A stretch of 64,000 nucleotides of DNA, from the NCBI RefSeq assembly GCF_001949145.1, contig NW_019091427.1:489729-553728 (forward strand). Direction: 5' to 3'. The notes below the pieces were generated by a model. It ran no database searches and had not been told where the DNA came from. It saw only the letters and a program-made list of their open reading frames with translations. This stretch comes from Acanthaster planci. Its lineage: Eukaryota; Echinodermata; Asteroidea; Valvatida; Acanthasteridae. The position numbers were made by a program, and so were the translations under genes. This document shows positions 38,901-50,911 of this stretch, piece after piece. The stretch's first letter is position 1. Each line of letters starts with the position of its first letter.

Positions 38901-41900
38901 TCACAACCACTGAAAGTGGTCATTTCTTATCATACATTCTTAGATGATGATGAAATGATTACAAAATTGAACTGTAGGAAAACTTCAGGAAACCTGATAA
39001 TTAACAAATGGCTTAAAATCACATCTTCTCTTTGAAGAGAGACTACTTGGAGACTACTACTAAAAGAATAAAATTTTCTGTTATATAAAACACCACATTT
39101 TTAACAGTTGTTATTATCTTTTTTAATATTCTGAAGTGTTGTCTATTGTTACTCCTAATCAAATGATGTTCACGGCCATTAAACCTTGTCTTCACGCCAA
39201 TTACGTCTCTCCATTCTACCAAATCAAATTACGTGCAATTACGCATGCATACGATAGTGATGGACCCATCAGCTGCCCCAGAGGAAGGTCAGCCAGCTTT
39301 CATACTTCGCCCCTTTGCACAATGCAATCGCGGACACACCGGATGTAAAATGGCAGGCTTCATTCAATGCCACCACTGCTTTCAGAAGCATTTTTCATGC
39401 AGGAGTCTCCCCGAATCCCCCAATGTCACGCCAACTTTAAATTAAAAATTTAAAGCCTTAATTGAAATCAATTAAATTAAGGCCTCTCTGATGAACTGCC
39501 ACACTTAGGAAAAATTTTCTGAAAAAAAGAACGGCAAAAAAAACACCCAAAGTACAATCAGAAAGTCTCCTCCAATGACAAATACTACAATAAACGCCAA
39601 TCACTGACTGCTTCTTACTAACTCAGCTTGATTCTAATCCACCAGGAGTCTTCTCTCCGAATTACTCTTGCAACAACAGAAATAAGTGACCACAAATATT
39701 TGGAGGACATCAAAACATGACCTCCCCAGTTAAACAATTATGATTTGGCTTGATACTTTTTGCCCTCCCCAACTTCACACTAGCGGTCAGCTCTATCCCA
39801 GAGAGTTGTAGTCCTAGCTTCACCACCAGGTGTCTGTGTTTATTCTGGGCATCCTAACATCCCGAGTTTGTAGCTGACAGATGTCCAACCAGCTGAAATG
39901 GCCAGGGACGGCAGGCAGTGAGTTGGAAGGCTGTTGCTATATATTTATAAATATCTTTTTTTTTCCTGGCCAATGTTTGTTTTGGATCCCGTGCAAATAT
40001 TTTGGGTGGTGGCCTGCATTGGTTGTGAAGGGATGTTCATCGGTTGTGAAGGGAAGATCTGCGAGGTGTAGAAACGTGCCTAACAGAGCTCATGTTTTGG
40101 GCAACATATGACATCCGTGGTTGCCAAACCCCCTTTGCGGTCAAAACATTTGATTTGAAACACGATTTCCACGTAAACACAGCCTCACGAAGCATGCATG
40201 TGCTTGCCTGTGCAATTCAGGTTACTAATAAATACCAGTGACAGCAGCTGATAATTGAAAAAAAAAAGCTACCTGTATGCAAAAGGGCATTTTCAGAAAT
40301 AACTGCAGTCGCATATAATGCATTTCTAAGGAACTAATGACATGAAAGGGGGAGCTTATAATGGACGGAAATCTATCAAATCATCGGAGAAGTCTCCTGC
40401 ATTCCAACACCCCTTGGGCACCTTAAAAACTGCATTAACATCAGCCTGTAAGAGCCACAACAATGCACTACAGTGCCTGTTTCTCTTATGATCACAACCG
40501 CATCTTTGAGACCCAACCATCTAAACGCTGATGCTCTCCAATAACAAGACAACACATGGCGGAACTGTGCTATCGAGGCTTGCTTTTTTAATGCTACATG
40601 ACGCAGAAAAAAAAATCTGGCTGTGTGGGTTTAACATAATGCATGTTTGGCTCTTAGTAGAAAAAAAAAATCTTGTACTAACATTTACAAGCTTGAACAA
40701 GGGAAGAGTGAACACGCTGGTAATTGATAGGGACATGCAGGGTACTTGCTTGGCCGTGCCCGCCGGCGCAAGCTGCCAGTTTATTTTTTAATAAAGTTTT
40801 GATGGGACAGAACATGTCTTGGGTTGTGTTGATAGGATATTGGACAAAATGTGAGATAAAAAGAAAGGCAGGGGGGGGTTAGGTTGGGACAACCTCCAGA
40901 AATAATTTGACCAACCAGTAAACCAGCACTGAGTGACATTTTCTTTCAAAAAATTACCCATTCAAACACAAAAAACCTAACCATTGAAAGCCAATAAAAA
41001 AGATAAAGGAATGTATACGTGATAGGTGTCAAAGGTCAGGGATCAAGACATGTTCGGTAGTATTTCACCTATATTGGTAATTCTAAAACTGCTTTATTTT
41101 TTCCAGACTGTGTAAGATGAAATAAAAATTCCTTTTCTAGAGCAGTGTTCTGGTCTAAATTTACATGATAAATTTTTCTAGAAACAAGTTACATGTATGA
41201 AAGCAAAAGCCCATTAACCAAATGTTCGGCATTGGACAGTTCATACAGTCCATGCAATTCAGACACTTGGCTACAATTTCTGAACATACTACACGGAGAA
41301 ATCGTTTTAAGTTAAAAGTAAAACTTCCAACCAATTGTGAATTGAAGAAAGCTAATGGCTGATAAGAGGGGGGGCCAAAAATGGAGATGAATCTTGATAT
41401 GTGTGGGCTCGTATTTTCTCATCTGGGTGACACATTCTGTCTTCAAAGTGATTACATAACTGCCTCGTAATTCATAAGCAGAATGACAACCAGCCCCCCC
41501 CCCCGACAAATCTTTACCTCTCTTTGAAAGGATATTACTGTCAACCACTGGCACTATACAAATCCTTGCAAGGAAAAAACTTTCACACGTTTCAAGTTTC
41601 TAATGTTCTCATCTCACCATCAAATCAACCACACATCCTTTTTATCCCGATCTGTGTATAAAATATGCACAAAAACTTTCCATTGATGCACTTGTGTCTT
41701 TTCATATAAAGCTTCCATTACTCCCAACTGTTCATCTCGCCAAGTCTGAATTGCTAGGTCTGTCGTTCTTTAAGGACCCCTGCACTAAACGCATGCAAAA
41801 CACGCTGCTAACAGAATGCTGTCCAGCGGCCAACAATGTTGAAATACCATGTTGCCCTTTGGGGGGGGGGCTGGTACAACAGCAGTTGTATGATTGTGAG

Positions 41901-44900
41901 TCCACGATGCAATTAGCAGACAGACAAGCTCATAAAATGACCAAATCAATGAACGCCTTCAGCATTTTTGCCTGCCGTAAGAAAAATCCAGGAACCCACA
42001 TTGATGCTCATGTTCTCTATCTGCACCCCCCTCCCCCGAAGCATCACGCATAATGCCATAGCAACAATCTAGGCAAGCTGTTTTTTTTTATCCACCTGCC
42101 ACAACTTTCCCTTTCCAAGCACTTTTAACAGAATCTTGTTTAGCTCAATCTTCGCACATTCTCTCAATTTTGCTGAACAAGATCTTTATTGTGACAACTC
42201 CCTTGGAGTAAACACTGCTATTTTCTTGTCCCCAGATATTTTTTGAGGAGGGACGTTTTTTTACTGCAAGAATCCCGAGGGGGTTCTGTAGAGCTTGCCA
42301 ATACAAACCATGGAATGGATTTCGACGTGGGAGTGGAGGGAGGGGGGGGGGCTTGGGAGACGAGAGTCGATACCAATTACATTACGCTAGGATTGGATTG
42401 GTTGGGGACAGCTGTTGAGTGCGGGGCAAAGTCAATAAAAAGTGCTCTTCATTTTCCCCCAATGCACTCCTGTTAACAGGCCTTTTTGTCCTGTCTGACC
42501 GTTTCTCACACTTACCGGTAGCTTCTCACTCTGTCTTGTCTTTATTTAACACCCCCTTTTGCCTTTGTCTGTCTGTCTGTCTGTCTAACTATGGCTATCA
42601 TCTAAACCACAGCAACTGAACAATCTGAAAATAGGGTCACATTCCAGTGTACTTGACCATAATATCAAACCCAGATGTGAAGCATTATCTTGCATCAATG
42701 TTCCCACAAAACGCCTAAAACTACATGTACTTCTTTCTGTTTCCTCTATATGGCGTGGAACAATGTTCCTGTAAACATCGGTAGAAACAAAACCATCTTA
42801 AAGTTGTGCAGCTCATCCAGAAAGGGGTGGTATAGGCAGTGGCATATCTAGGGCTAAATGTCGGGGAGGGGGCACCTGGGATGCACACATTTTTACAAGG
42901 GGGCACCACAAGAAAATAAGCTGTAGCTGCATTGCAAGGGAGATTATTCAGAGATTTCAAAGGGGGGAGGGGGGCATTTGGGGGGGGAGTGCCCCTGACC
43001 TCTACTTATGCCACTGGACAAGGGTGGATCCTGAACCAAGTTCTCAAGGGGGCAGCAATTGTACGTAGTTAACTATTAATGTAACCTTTTATGGCCTTTC
43101 TGAGGGTTGAGGTGACATATTTTGGGTTTTTTTTATATGCTTTCAGAAGGGAAACAAAACAGACAAAAAGGGGAGAGAGGGAAGGAGGGCATCCCAATCT
43201 GCCTTAAGTGTGGGAATGTGTGAAAGAACTCTCGCCATAAATTTAATCACAGTAATGGAACTGGATTACCCCACCGTTTGTTGGGTTTCAGGTATCCAGG
43301 TACCTGGGTAACCGGGTACCGGTCACAGTCCTAGTAACATAATAAGTGTGCAATCTAGTCTGTAGCAGAAAGTTAAAGACATCTTCTCCTCAACTAAATC
43401 CATTATTCACATGTGAATAGTGTTCAACTTTCTCCTTTGCTGTCAAGTGACCTTGCAAAAAAATAAACAGTTTTTGCACATTGCTCTGAAAGATATAATT
43501 CAAGATAAATTTGAATCCAGGGGAAAACAATAACAAGGAATACACATTCAGGAACTGAGATTCTACACGATACTGACATTTGAGCATAATGCACCAACTG
43601 GTCCAACCTAGGATGATAGCTAGTGTACAACAAGGAGGAATCGATCATTCAATTACTCTTTAATCAAACACTAGATCCTGTGAGAAACCACACTGCGAGA
43701 GTGAGAGCCCATGCAAAGATTGAGTGAATACAGAGCTCTAATTGGATATTTATGGAGGCACCTTTAGGGTTGCCTGGGACTGCAATCACCAAGGAAACAG
43801 TTCCGACAAACGTGATGCGCTACACAGATGACATGCAGGACTAAACAACTGCATTCCACTTTCCTGTTGATGGAAATACACCTCACAGATAGTCATGCTG
43901 CTTGACGGTCTTACAAATACAACAGTCTCTGCATGTGATAACAGCCTGGTAAGTGGGAAAAGTAGCCTAAAAATGGCCTCTAGAGGGCAGTGGAAAAAGG
44001 TAATGTGTCATGGGAGAAGGGGGGGGAGGAAGGAGTTGGGGAGAGGTCAAAGGATCAAAAAACTTTACTCTCAGTATTTCAAACAACCTGCAACAGTTTA
44101 GGGGAGTCAGGTCGGCAAGGTAGTTCTTTCCTCACCCTCCACCTCTGTGGTCCCGGGTTCAATTCCTGGCCCGGTCCACATGTGGATTGGGTTTTCAGTC
44201 CCTACCTGACTCCATGGGTTTTACCCAGAATATTCCTCTGGGATTTTCCTCCTACCTCTAAAACTGTAACTGCTTCTTACTGTCTCCCCTTTACTGATGT
44301 TGGTGAATGTGGGTTGTTTGGCGGCTGCCTGAGACACCCTTGTATGCCATCGGCTCAACCATGTTCAAATGTGTTCATTGTTCTACGCTTAATGTCTTCA
44401 TTGAACAGTGCATTTGAACATATCTATATGAAATTTGTGCTTTATAAATGAATAAATTATTATCATTATCATAACAGTTGTTCAGGTTAATGACTGGCAC
44501 AGAGGTTTTCACACAACTTCCATGCACTCACGAGAATGTACTGTCATCAGTCCAATGCTTGGTTTAGTCTTTTGATATGGAAAGTCCACAAAACAAATAT
44601 ACTTTGACAGAATAAGAAAGGCGGGGAGTCAGGTTGGTGGAGTGGCTGGCTCTTTCCTTGCCTTCCACCTCTGTGGTCCCGGGTTCAATCCCTGGCTTGG
44701 TGCACATGTGGATTGGATTTTCAGTCCCTACCTGATTCTATAGGTTTTACCCAGAACGTTCCCCTGGTGTTTTCCCTTCCATCTCTAAAACTGTGACTGC
44801 TTCTCAATGTCACCTCTTTACAGGTTTTTTGCAGGCTTGTGAGCTCCAGTGCCTAAGGCACTTTTGAGGAATCCTGGGCGTCATTAACACAAGTACTAAA

Positions 44901-47900
44901 TAATAATAATCAGGTCTCATCTTTAACAAACAGCAAACTTGGGATTCTTCAAGTAGGGCCAAGTTTTGTAAGCAACTGTTAATCAATTTATCTCGGTGAC
45001 CTAAGCACACGATACATCCCAAGTACCAGGTAAATAGACCAGTGGTTGACAATGGTCACTAATCAAACTTGGACAAGAATTTTGCCCTTACCTGGCCATT
45101 CTACTGGAACTAGCCATGTCAAGTTGTCCATGACGGAGTCGTAGTAAGCAATCTTCCGATATTTTCCATCTGTAGACAGAACAGAGTTTTAATATTCCAC
45201 ATTACCTATCAATACTTCAATTTCCAGTCACAGAGCCCATTTTTCAGCATCTTGTCCCCTAATTAAAACCTGCAGAGACAAGTCTGGCTTTGGGCTTCCA
45301 TTGGACGGGCAAGGCTTTGCTTGATGGTGAGATATGCTGTAAAGGAGTCAGTTTGATTCCAATGGATTAAGATTTAGGATGGCTGGTAGGATAATCAAAA
45401 GGCACTAAATATACCTTTTGGGGATTTAGCTTAGGGTGGAGGTAAAGTTGGGTAGGTTGGCTGGCTCAGAAAAAAAATACACGAGAGTAGTCAGGACAGC
45501 AAGACCAAACTGTACGTAAGACCGAGTTAGGACTCAACTTTAAAAGGGGGGGGGAGGGAATCAAGTCTACCTTCCAACCTTTTCTGTCAGTGGTATTGCC
45601 CCAGTGCATTTTTTCACAAGCCAAGTCTTTAGGCTAAGCTATGACCCAAGATAACCTGGTTCTTTTAGGGTTAAGATAGTTGTGTGAGGTGGATCAGGAC
45701 TGGAATATGTAGTGGGTGTTTGGGTAGGATTGAGTTATATGTACACTTGGCATGAAGGTTATGCAGGGGTGAGATTGACCAATGATAAAAATAGCTGAAA
45801 ACAGCTGAAAAAAGGCATAAAGAAGCTGAACTGAGAAAATCTCCTTTACTTCTGTACACAACCAGTGAGGAAAACAAGCTGAAATCCAAAACAAAAAAAA
45901 GCTGAAATCAGCTAAAAAGCGGAGAAATCTCACTCTGGTCATGACAGCTTATGCTTCATAGTGCGAGACTTGTTTGGCTGGGTTTGGTTGGGACAGGTTA
46001 GGTTCACAGAGAGCCATTTGGTTGGAAGGACATAATTTGATCCGGTTAGGTTTAAATACGCTAGGTGGGTGGTTTCAGCTTTTTTGGAGGGTGGGGTGAG
46101 ATGGGTATCGATAGGTGGGTTGAGCTGGGCATCGGGGGAATTGAGTTTCTCTGGAGCGAAGCTATGCTGGAATACCTGTCAGGAGTCTACTTGTTGGGCT
46201 CAACATGGCTGGTTGATTTGGGTGTCGTTGGGCTCAACATGGATGAACTCAGTTCAGAGTGGGTCTATGGAGGGTGGTCTGAAATATGTGATTGCTGAGC
46301 TTTCGGTAACTGAGTACCTTCTTCAGGGCAAGCAGATTCAGTTTATTTGAGAATGGTTAGGTTCAGGAGAGATTTACAAAGACCTTACCAATCATTTGTT
46401 CAATCTGTGTCCTTGTTACACGGTCTCCTGTTGCTGTGAATGCGACCTGACCCTGTAAAAAAAAGTAACAAACTGAACACTAAATATCTACATAATTTTG
46501 ATTAACCAGGAGTTATTCCATTGACCATAAAATCTATACTGAAGTAAAGATAACAAATGACCCCCCTCCCCCAAATGAAAAATGAATTCTTGAAAGACTC
46601 ATCAGAGTGTACTAAAAACCTAACAAACAGTGCATTCCCCACTGGCAATTAAATTTTTTGGGGTACATACACACAACTATACTGCAATTATGGACTTAAA
46701 AAAATAACAACAGAAGTGACCCCCATAAAAGTCCAATGCACCTGTTCAAAATTGCCAAGATTTTTGGACTCTTTTTCATCGCCACTGAAATTGCGATGCT
46801 TCAAATGCATGACAGTTTCATTCGTCATAAAAAAATTAATTTTACCGGAGCAAAATAAAAAAATCTACAATGCTTTACTAAAAACAGAAAAAGAAAAAAC
46901 TCTTTCTGGAAGCTCAAGTTAATCCAGCTTAATCCCAAGGGGTCCAGGGAAACATGGCTCAGGGGCTCCAGGCTGGATTAAGGCCAACCGACCTCTCGGC
47001 ACGGATCAGGGGTTAAATAGGGGCAAGTCAGCCGTATTCACAGGAGGGGCTTCCAGGTTAATAAAGGACCTCAGCTCAGCTGCGCTTCAACGCGGCAAGC
47101 CAGATTTTCTTTTTATTTTTTTATATTTTTTGGTTGGGCTCCTGGCGCTGATTTGTGGAGATGTGCGGTCACGTTCTGCATTGTGCGGCGGTAGTCCCCC
47201 ATGACATTCTCATATTTTTTGGCAGAGCTTGTGAAAGCAAGGGAAGGGAGACAGGACCCGGGGAAAGTGACCATCCCTCGTCCGGTTCATCAATGCGGCG
47301 TCAGACCATCATCTCTGCTTGAAATCGTCAATACAATTATTTGATTTGATTTCGTGCGACGTGCCACCGACGGATGTCCCAAAATTGTCCGGACATTTGA
47401 TTTATTTTTTTCCCTGTCAATTGGGACTTACGATGGGCGTCCTCGCGTTGTGGGGGAGGGGAGCAAAAAGGGTATGATGAAATGGCTCGTCAAAATGTCT
47501 GCTTGCATTTCAGGAGTGAGGGTTAGGAGTGGCAAATTCGCTGTTACAAATAAATCTTAAAACCAATTCCTTTTTCACTCTTAGACAAGGGTGACCGCCA
47601 TTCAAATCAAGTTTTATTTTGTTCCTATTTGAGGAAAACATTCAGTTTTTAAACACTGTTTTGCTGCATCAGTGACAACGACACAAGGCCTTTATTATGT
47701 TTTTACCATAATTTTACCAAACAAACTTGGCAACACCTCATTAAGAGCTAAAGGCAGTTGCTTACAAGCAGAATTCTCTTTTTTGGAAACAAAACTGCAT
47801 CAGAATGATACACAACTTAAAAAAGAAAATCCATCCTCTCCAGGGTGGATTCAATAAAGGGCAGCCCTGCTAACAATAGAGCCCTACCGGTAGCTGCATG

Positions 47901-50900
47901 GACACGTGCTCCAGCATCACCCCCTTCTGGTTAAACTACCTTCCTCCGCCCCTGGGGCCAGTTCCGCCCCTAAACAGGATCTTCCACCCCCAAGTCAGAT
48001 ATCCCTGACATAGCCAGTCTCTTTAGTGTAACCCGATAAAGGGGAATTGGTATTGTCTTTCAGACAGACCGTGTAATTTGAGGTTGAAGACAGGCCAGAC
48101 TCCTCCAGATTAAAGTGTGACAGCGATGAAGTCTTTTCTTCCTCCCATTTCACACCCTATCAAATGAAAGGTTTTTTTCCAGACAAGTAATCTTCCAGTA
48201 ATTTGTGCACATCCGGGTTTATCACACACTTCATCCTGATACAGTTGACAACTATCTTTGAACAGTGATTTTTCTGAAGTTGAAATGTAATTTGACTTTG
48301 TCTGGATATGAATTCTTGTTTTTGCTTTGTGAGGAAAATTCCAGTGTGACCCTTATGCTTTTCCCAGTGATACATTTTCATCTTTTTCATATCTGAAAGA
48401 TGCTTGCTTAATAATTCTGGAATGCTGGAATGCTAAACTTTTTTAAGTCCAATATTGTATTTTTAACCAGCAGGCTGACACCTTTTTTAGTACTGATGCA
48501 GCATGTATATTTGAAACATAAGGACATTGTAAAAAACCTACCAAGACTAATCAGACGTTTAAATTAGACCTTTAACCTTTAAAAGAAAGGAAGGGCTGCA
48601 GTTAATCACAGACTCTGACCAAGAGTTGAGAGAACCTGAAATACCACCCTAAAACATTCCAACGCAAAACAAATTTTGAAGACACATCCAGATGAGGAAA
48701 ATTCGGAGGGTCCTCTCTGGCCAAAAGCCATCCTCGACAGAGGCCAAAACTGACAATTGTTAGTGCCTCCATTTTTACGATTGCCATTAAGCCCCTATAA
48801 TCACCACTGTATTGGAGATACAGCATATTAACAGCAAGCACATTCACTAGGAAATGCAGGCGTTACGGTCACATTGCTACCAGCAAAATAAACTACACCC
48901 AACCAACTTGACTCCTTTCAACCGATAAGGGGCTTTTTCTGCTTGAGCGGATTGGTTCTTGACATCTATATCTACTCATATGTCCACAAGTGGTACCCAT
49001 TGAAGCTTGGGTTTTTAAACATATATTTTCAAGGGAGAAGTTCCAACTTGACACAACCAAGCAGTTCATCAGTCTCAGAGACCTCTAACAAAGTGCGAAT
49101 TTTCCAACGCATGCCTGTGGATATAATTTCCAGTCACGTTTTTTTCCTTCTTCTTTGGTTGAAAACATCCGTCAATTATTCAGTTCAGTTTCGCAGCTCT
49201 GTTTTCTCTGTCAGTTTGCCGCGAGTTTGATTACATTTTTCACGCTGATATATGATCTGCGGGTCCCTGCGATTGCTTTCACAACCCCCCTGGTATTACA
49301 TTGCACTTTCCGATGCTCTCTTTTTTTCAGCAGACCAAACAGTTTTGTGTATTCGTGCGCGGACTGACTAATATGCATCACAGAATGCATTTGACAAGTG
49401 AAGCGAAACCGAATAGCCTCTTGTGTAAAAAATAAACCCCCTAAAAATAAGTTTACAAATGATTTAAATTTTAAAAAAATTCCAGAAATTCCAGAAGATA
49501 CACGTATGCCTTCAAGTCGTGAACCTGAATCAAGGTGTTGCCAAAGACGTTTTTTCTGCTGAGAGAACCTTTCATGGGGGCTGTAGAAGTTAGCATGGAC
49601 ACAACAACATCAGAAGCAGAACTTGTCTAGAACAGAGACCAACCTATGGGAATCTGTATATACAATGACATATAGACTAGCCCAGCTTTCTTATCAATTG
49701 TTGAAAAGCCCCCCCGTAATCTCTCAGAGGAGGAGGCAATGTATTGAGCTAAAAAACATGCCCAAAATAAAAGTTTCAAATTTTCAACGTATCTTCTTGA
49801 ATCCAACATCACTTCCCAAAGTTTTTCAACCCAAAGCTAATTTATGTGGAGACCATTTCCCCCCTACTTACAGAGAGTCCAGGAAAGTTAGTGGTGTTGA
49901 GCGCATTGAAGATCTCCTCTGCTATCTCCAAGTTACCGTAGGTGTAGTTCTCCAGCTTCAAGCCACGGTCAGCGAGCCTATTGGCAGTTCTGCAACAGTT
50001 GGACAAAAAAAAATGATTACAATGAAAGGGAAAAAGAAAATAAATTCCCAGAAAAAGAAGGATCACTACACCTCAACAAAATCAGTCTTATAGAGTATTC
50101 TGATTTTTATATACATCTAAGAGAACATATTTTGATCTTCATTTTGACATAATGCTCGGTCTGACATCCTGGCAATTATCAATTCTGTGCATATTATTAT
50201 TATTGATTTTTGACCATGTCAAGGGTCGTGAACAAGACCTCAAGGTGCTTCTAAAATCACTCCCCAAATAAAATGATAATCGGTTAAAGATAAAATCAGA
50301 AACGCTGTACATAAAGTAAAAACATGAACAAGTTGACAACTCCTACTGTCTTCAGAGGAGTACGAGATTTCTTAAAGGGGACTGTAACCAAAAAGAAGCT
50401 TTATGTGATTTAATGTGATCTAAGATTCTTCTGTGTGATTTACATTTTTTAAGCAGGATCTGTGGATCTCCAGATGCGTTCAATTTCTTTCTGCGTTTGT
50501 TTTGCATTTTGCAAACAGTGCCAACAAAGCCTGTCCGCTACCAACCTCTCAGAAAGTAATTCACTGGCACAGGCCCAGTGGTCATGGGTAGCAATGCAAA
50601 AAATGCTGGTACCAGTCAGGAAATAAAATACGCTCCAAACTTCACACCACAGCTGTTGTATTTGCCAGTGCTTTGGAATGAAGAGCATTTCTAACAACAA
50701 GCAAAGTTCTACACCCACTGCGTTGTAAAGTGATAAACAATTTAGGTCATAATTTTTCAACCGGCGATGCAGATCGTTCTTACTGGTTAAGGGCCAGCGC
50801 TATTGACCATATTGCATCATAGGCGAGCGGTGCCTCTGGGTAGCCTGAGACTTGGGTGGGATTGGACACGTTCAGGGCTTTGCTGATGCGAGCTTCGTAC

Positions 50901-50911
50901 TCATCAGATGT
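26954..50911 (-). CDS. GABBR1: GABA-B receptor subunit 1 homologue, last twelve coding exons (5' end off window)
   Basis: This is the GABA-binding subunit of the class C GPCR heterodimer that signals through Gi/o at the neuronal surface. Exons in order are 50911-50784, 49989-49872, 46452-46389, 45169-45092, 37544-37391, 36984-36852, 33123-32980, 32137-31939, 29418-29291, 28461-28333, 28069-27932 and 27250-26954. They encode 569 residues with continuous phase and GT/AG sites. [10 protein letters not shown] in the first exon holds the Glu and Asp known to contact GABA in subunit 1. TM1 to TM7 follow: [102 protein letters not shown] and [20 protein letters not shown]. Cysteines in FPMVC and LEHC should form the class C disulfide. 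The coiled coil spans [25 protein letters not shown] and ITAPVT favour subunit 1 over subunit 2. The signal peptide and most of the Venus-flytrap domain are missing from this window. Confidence 0.95.
27761..27901. repeat. 16-bp perfect inverted repeat in a GABBR1 intron
   Basis: TCACAAGTCCCTCCAC (27761-27776) and GTGGAGGGACTTGTGA (27886-27901) are perfect reverse complements separated by 109 bases. In the transcript the arm at 27901-27886 begins 31 bases after the exon that ends at 27932, just beyond its donor. Confidence 0.85.
28920..29164. mobile_element. MITE with TGTGACCC termini (copy 1 of 2)
   Basis: The left end TATGTGACCCCCCCATCCC and the reverse complement of the right end (ATGTGACCCACCATCCCC) are inverted repeats continuing into an AAA-CAG-CTGAAGT block. 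It is about 85 percent similar by eye to 51523-51767. It lies in a GABBR1 intron. TA dinucleotides next to the termini of copy 2 suggest a Tc1/mariner-type target. Confidence 0.75.
30570..31110. repeat. Dispersed repeat related to 12735-13260
   Basis: Shared ordered blocks include GCAACTTTGTGTCTCA, a TTTTGGTGCCTTTTGGGTTT segment, ATTCAT, GTAAATT-GGG, ACTG-GTCTTCC and TTTCATACATTCAAG. It lies in the GABBR1 intron between exons 31939 and 29418 and abuts the element at 31085-31683. Confidence 0.45.
31085..31683. mobile_element. piggyBac-like MITE of about 600 bp
   Basis: The left terminus ACCACTTGCTGCCGGGTGG and the reverse complement of the right terminus (ACCACTTCCTGCCGGGCGA) are inverted repeats. 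TTAA follows on the right at 31680-31683. Bases 31258-31683 match 15918-16324. Several CTTTTGTYC motifs recur at about 30-base intervals near the right end. It has no transposase frame and lies in a GABBR1 intron. Confidence 0.65.
31722..31858. mobile_element. Short MITE with CAGGGGTG termini (copy 1)
   Basis: The left end TCAGGGGTGTGTTTA and the reverse complement of the right end (TCAGGGGTGTTTTAA) are inverted repeats. The interior is full of AGCTGAAA/TTTCAGCT segments, as in 45764-45938. It lies 66 bases upstream of the GABBR1 exon boundary at 31939 in plus coordinates. Confidence 0.6.
34086..34314. mobile_element. Palindromic MITE with TATAGGTAATTCCAGAA termini
   Basis: The left arm TATAGGTAATTCCAGAAATT and the reversed right arm TATAGGTAATTCCAGAATTC extend inwards for about 60 bases, through a GGTCC block to TTTTGTG-TGTCCCTGTCACATCTGA. 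The total is about 229 bp in the GABBR1 intron between exons 36852 and 33123. Confidence 0.75.
38280..38305. repeat. 10-bp stem hairpin
   Basis: CACACTGGTG and CACCAGTGTG are perfect inverted repeats around a 6-base spacer, in the 7.5-kb GABBR1 intron. The function is unknown and it may be chance. Confidence 0.6.
42563..42587. repeat. CTGT microsatellite
   Basis: Five to six uninterrupted TGTC/CTGT units lie within the long GABBR1 intron. Confidence 0.8.
42837..43018. mobile_element. MITE-like element with CAGTGGCATA termini
   Basis: The left end GCAGTGGCATATCTAGGG and the reverse complement of the right end (TCCAGTGGCATAAGTAGAGG) form short inverted repeats around a very G-rich interior (several GGGGG tracts). 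Short CAGTGGC-type termini are typical of non-autonomous DNA transposons. The superfamily is not certain. Confidence 0.5.
44105..44465 (+). repeat. tRNA-derived SINE (family 3, copy 1)
   Basis: The head is GGAGTCAGGTCGGCAAGGTAG, then CCCGGGTTCAATTCC as a B-box. A body with ATTGGGTTTTCAGTCCCTAC follows, and a tail ends in AATAAATTATTATCATTATC. The head and body match the element at 44625-44915 in the same orientation. Confidence 0.75.
44625..44915 (+). repeat. tRNA-derived SINE (family 3, copy 2)
   Basis: GGGGAGTCAGGTTGGTGGAG, then CCCGGGTTCAATCCCTGGC as a B-box, then the shared body GATTGGATTTTCAGTCCCTA, with a tail of AATAATAATAAT. The second half of the body differs from copy 1 after the CTGCTTCT block. 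Confidence 0.75.
45764..45938. mobile_element. Short MITE with CAGGGGTGAGATT termini (copy 2 of the 31722 family)
   Basis: The left end GCAGGGGTGAGATTGACC and the reverse complement of the right end (CCAGAGTGAGATTTCTCC) are inverted repeats. The interior is a string of AGCTGAAA segments, like that at 31722-31858. It lies in a GABBR1 intron. Confidence 0.6.
46453..49871. other. GABBR1 intron, 3.4 kb, with a GC-richer island
   Basis: No exon was recognised. Bases 46960-47560 are more GC-rich and CpG-rich than the surroundings and contain segments such as CAGCTGCGCTTCAACGCGGC, but no convincing reading frame. The remainder is AT-rich. Confidence 0.5.

Larger units (their letters stand above)
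37545..45091. other. Long GABBR1 intron (7.5 kb)
   Basis: No exon was recognised between the exon encoding the Venus-flytrap/TM1 linker and the one encoding KIAYYD. It contains the hairpin at 38280, a CTGT microsatellite at about 42563-42587, the element at 42837-43017 and two SINEs at 44105-44915, plus several poly-G/C tracts. Overlapping 120- and 161-codon open frames on opposite strands at 38071-38556 have no recognisable homology. Confidence 0.6.

Noticed and set aside
49623-50093. 156-codon plus-strand frame
   Set aside because: It is antisense to the GABBR1 exon at 49989-49872, with low-complexity lysine-rich sequence outside it.
26954-50911. GABA-B receptor subunit 2 or an orphan class C receptor
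   Set aside because: ITAPVT, SQQDA, the LEHC loop and the EAPLAYD ligand-contact segment match subunit 1 rather than subunit 2.
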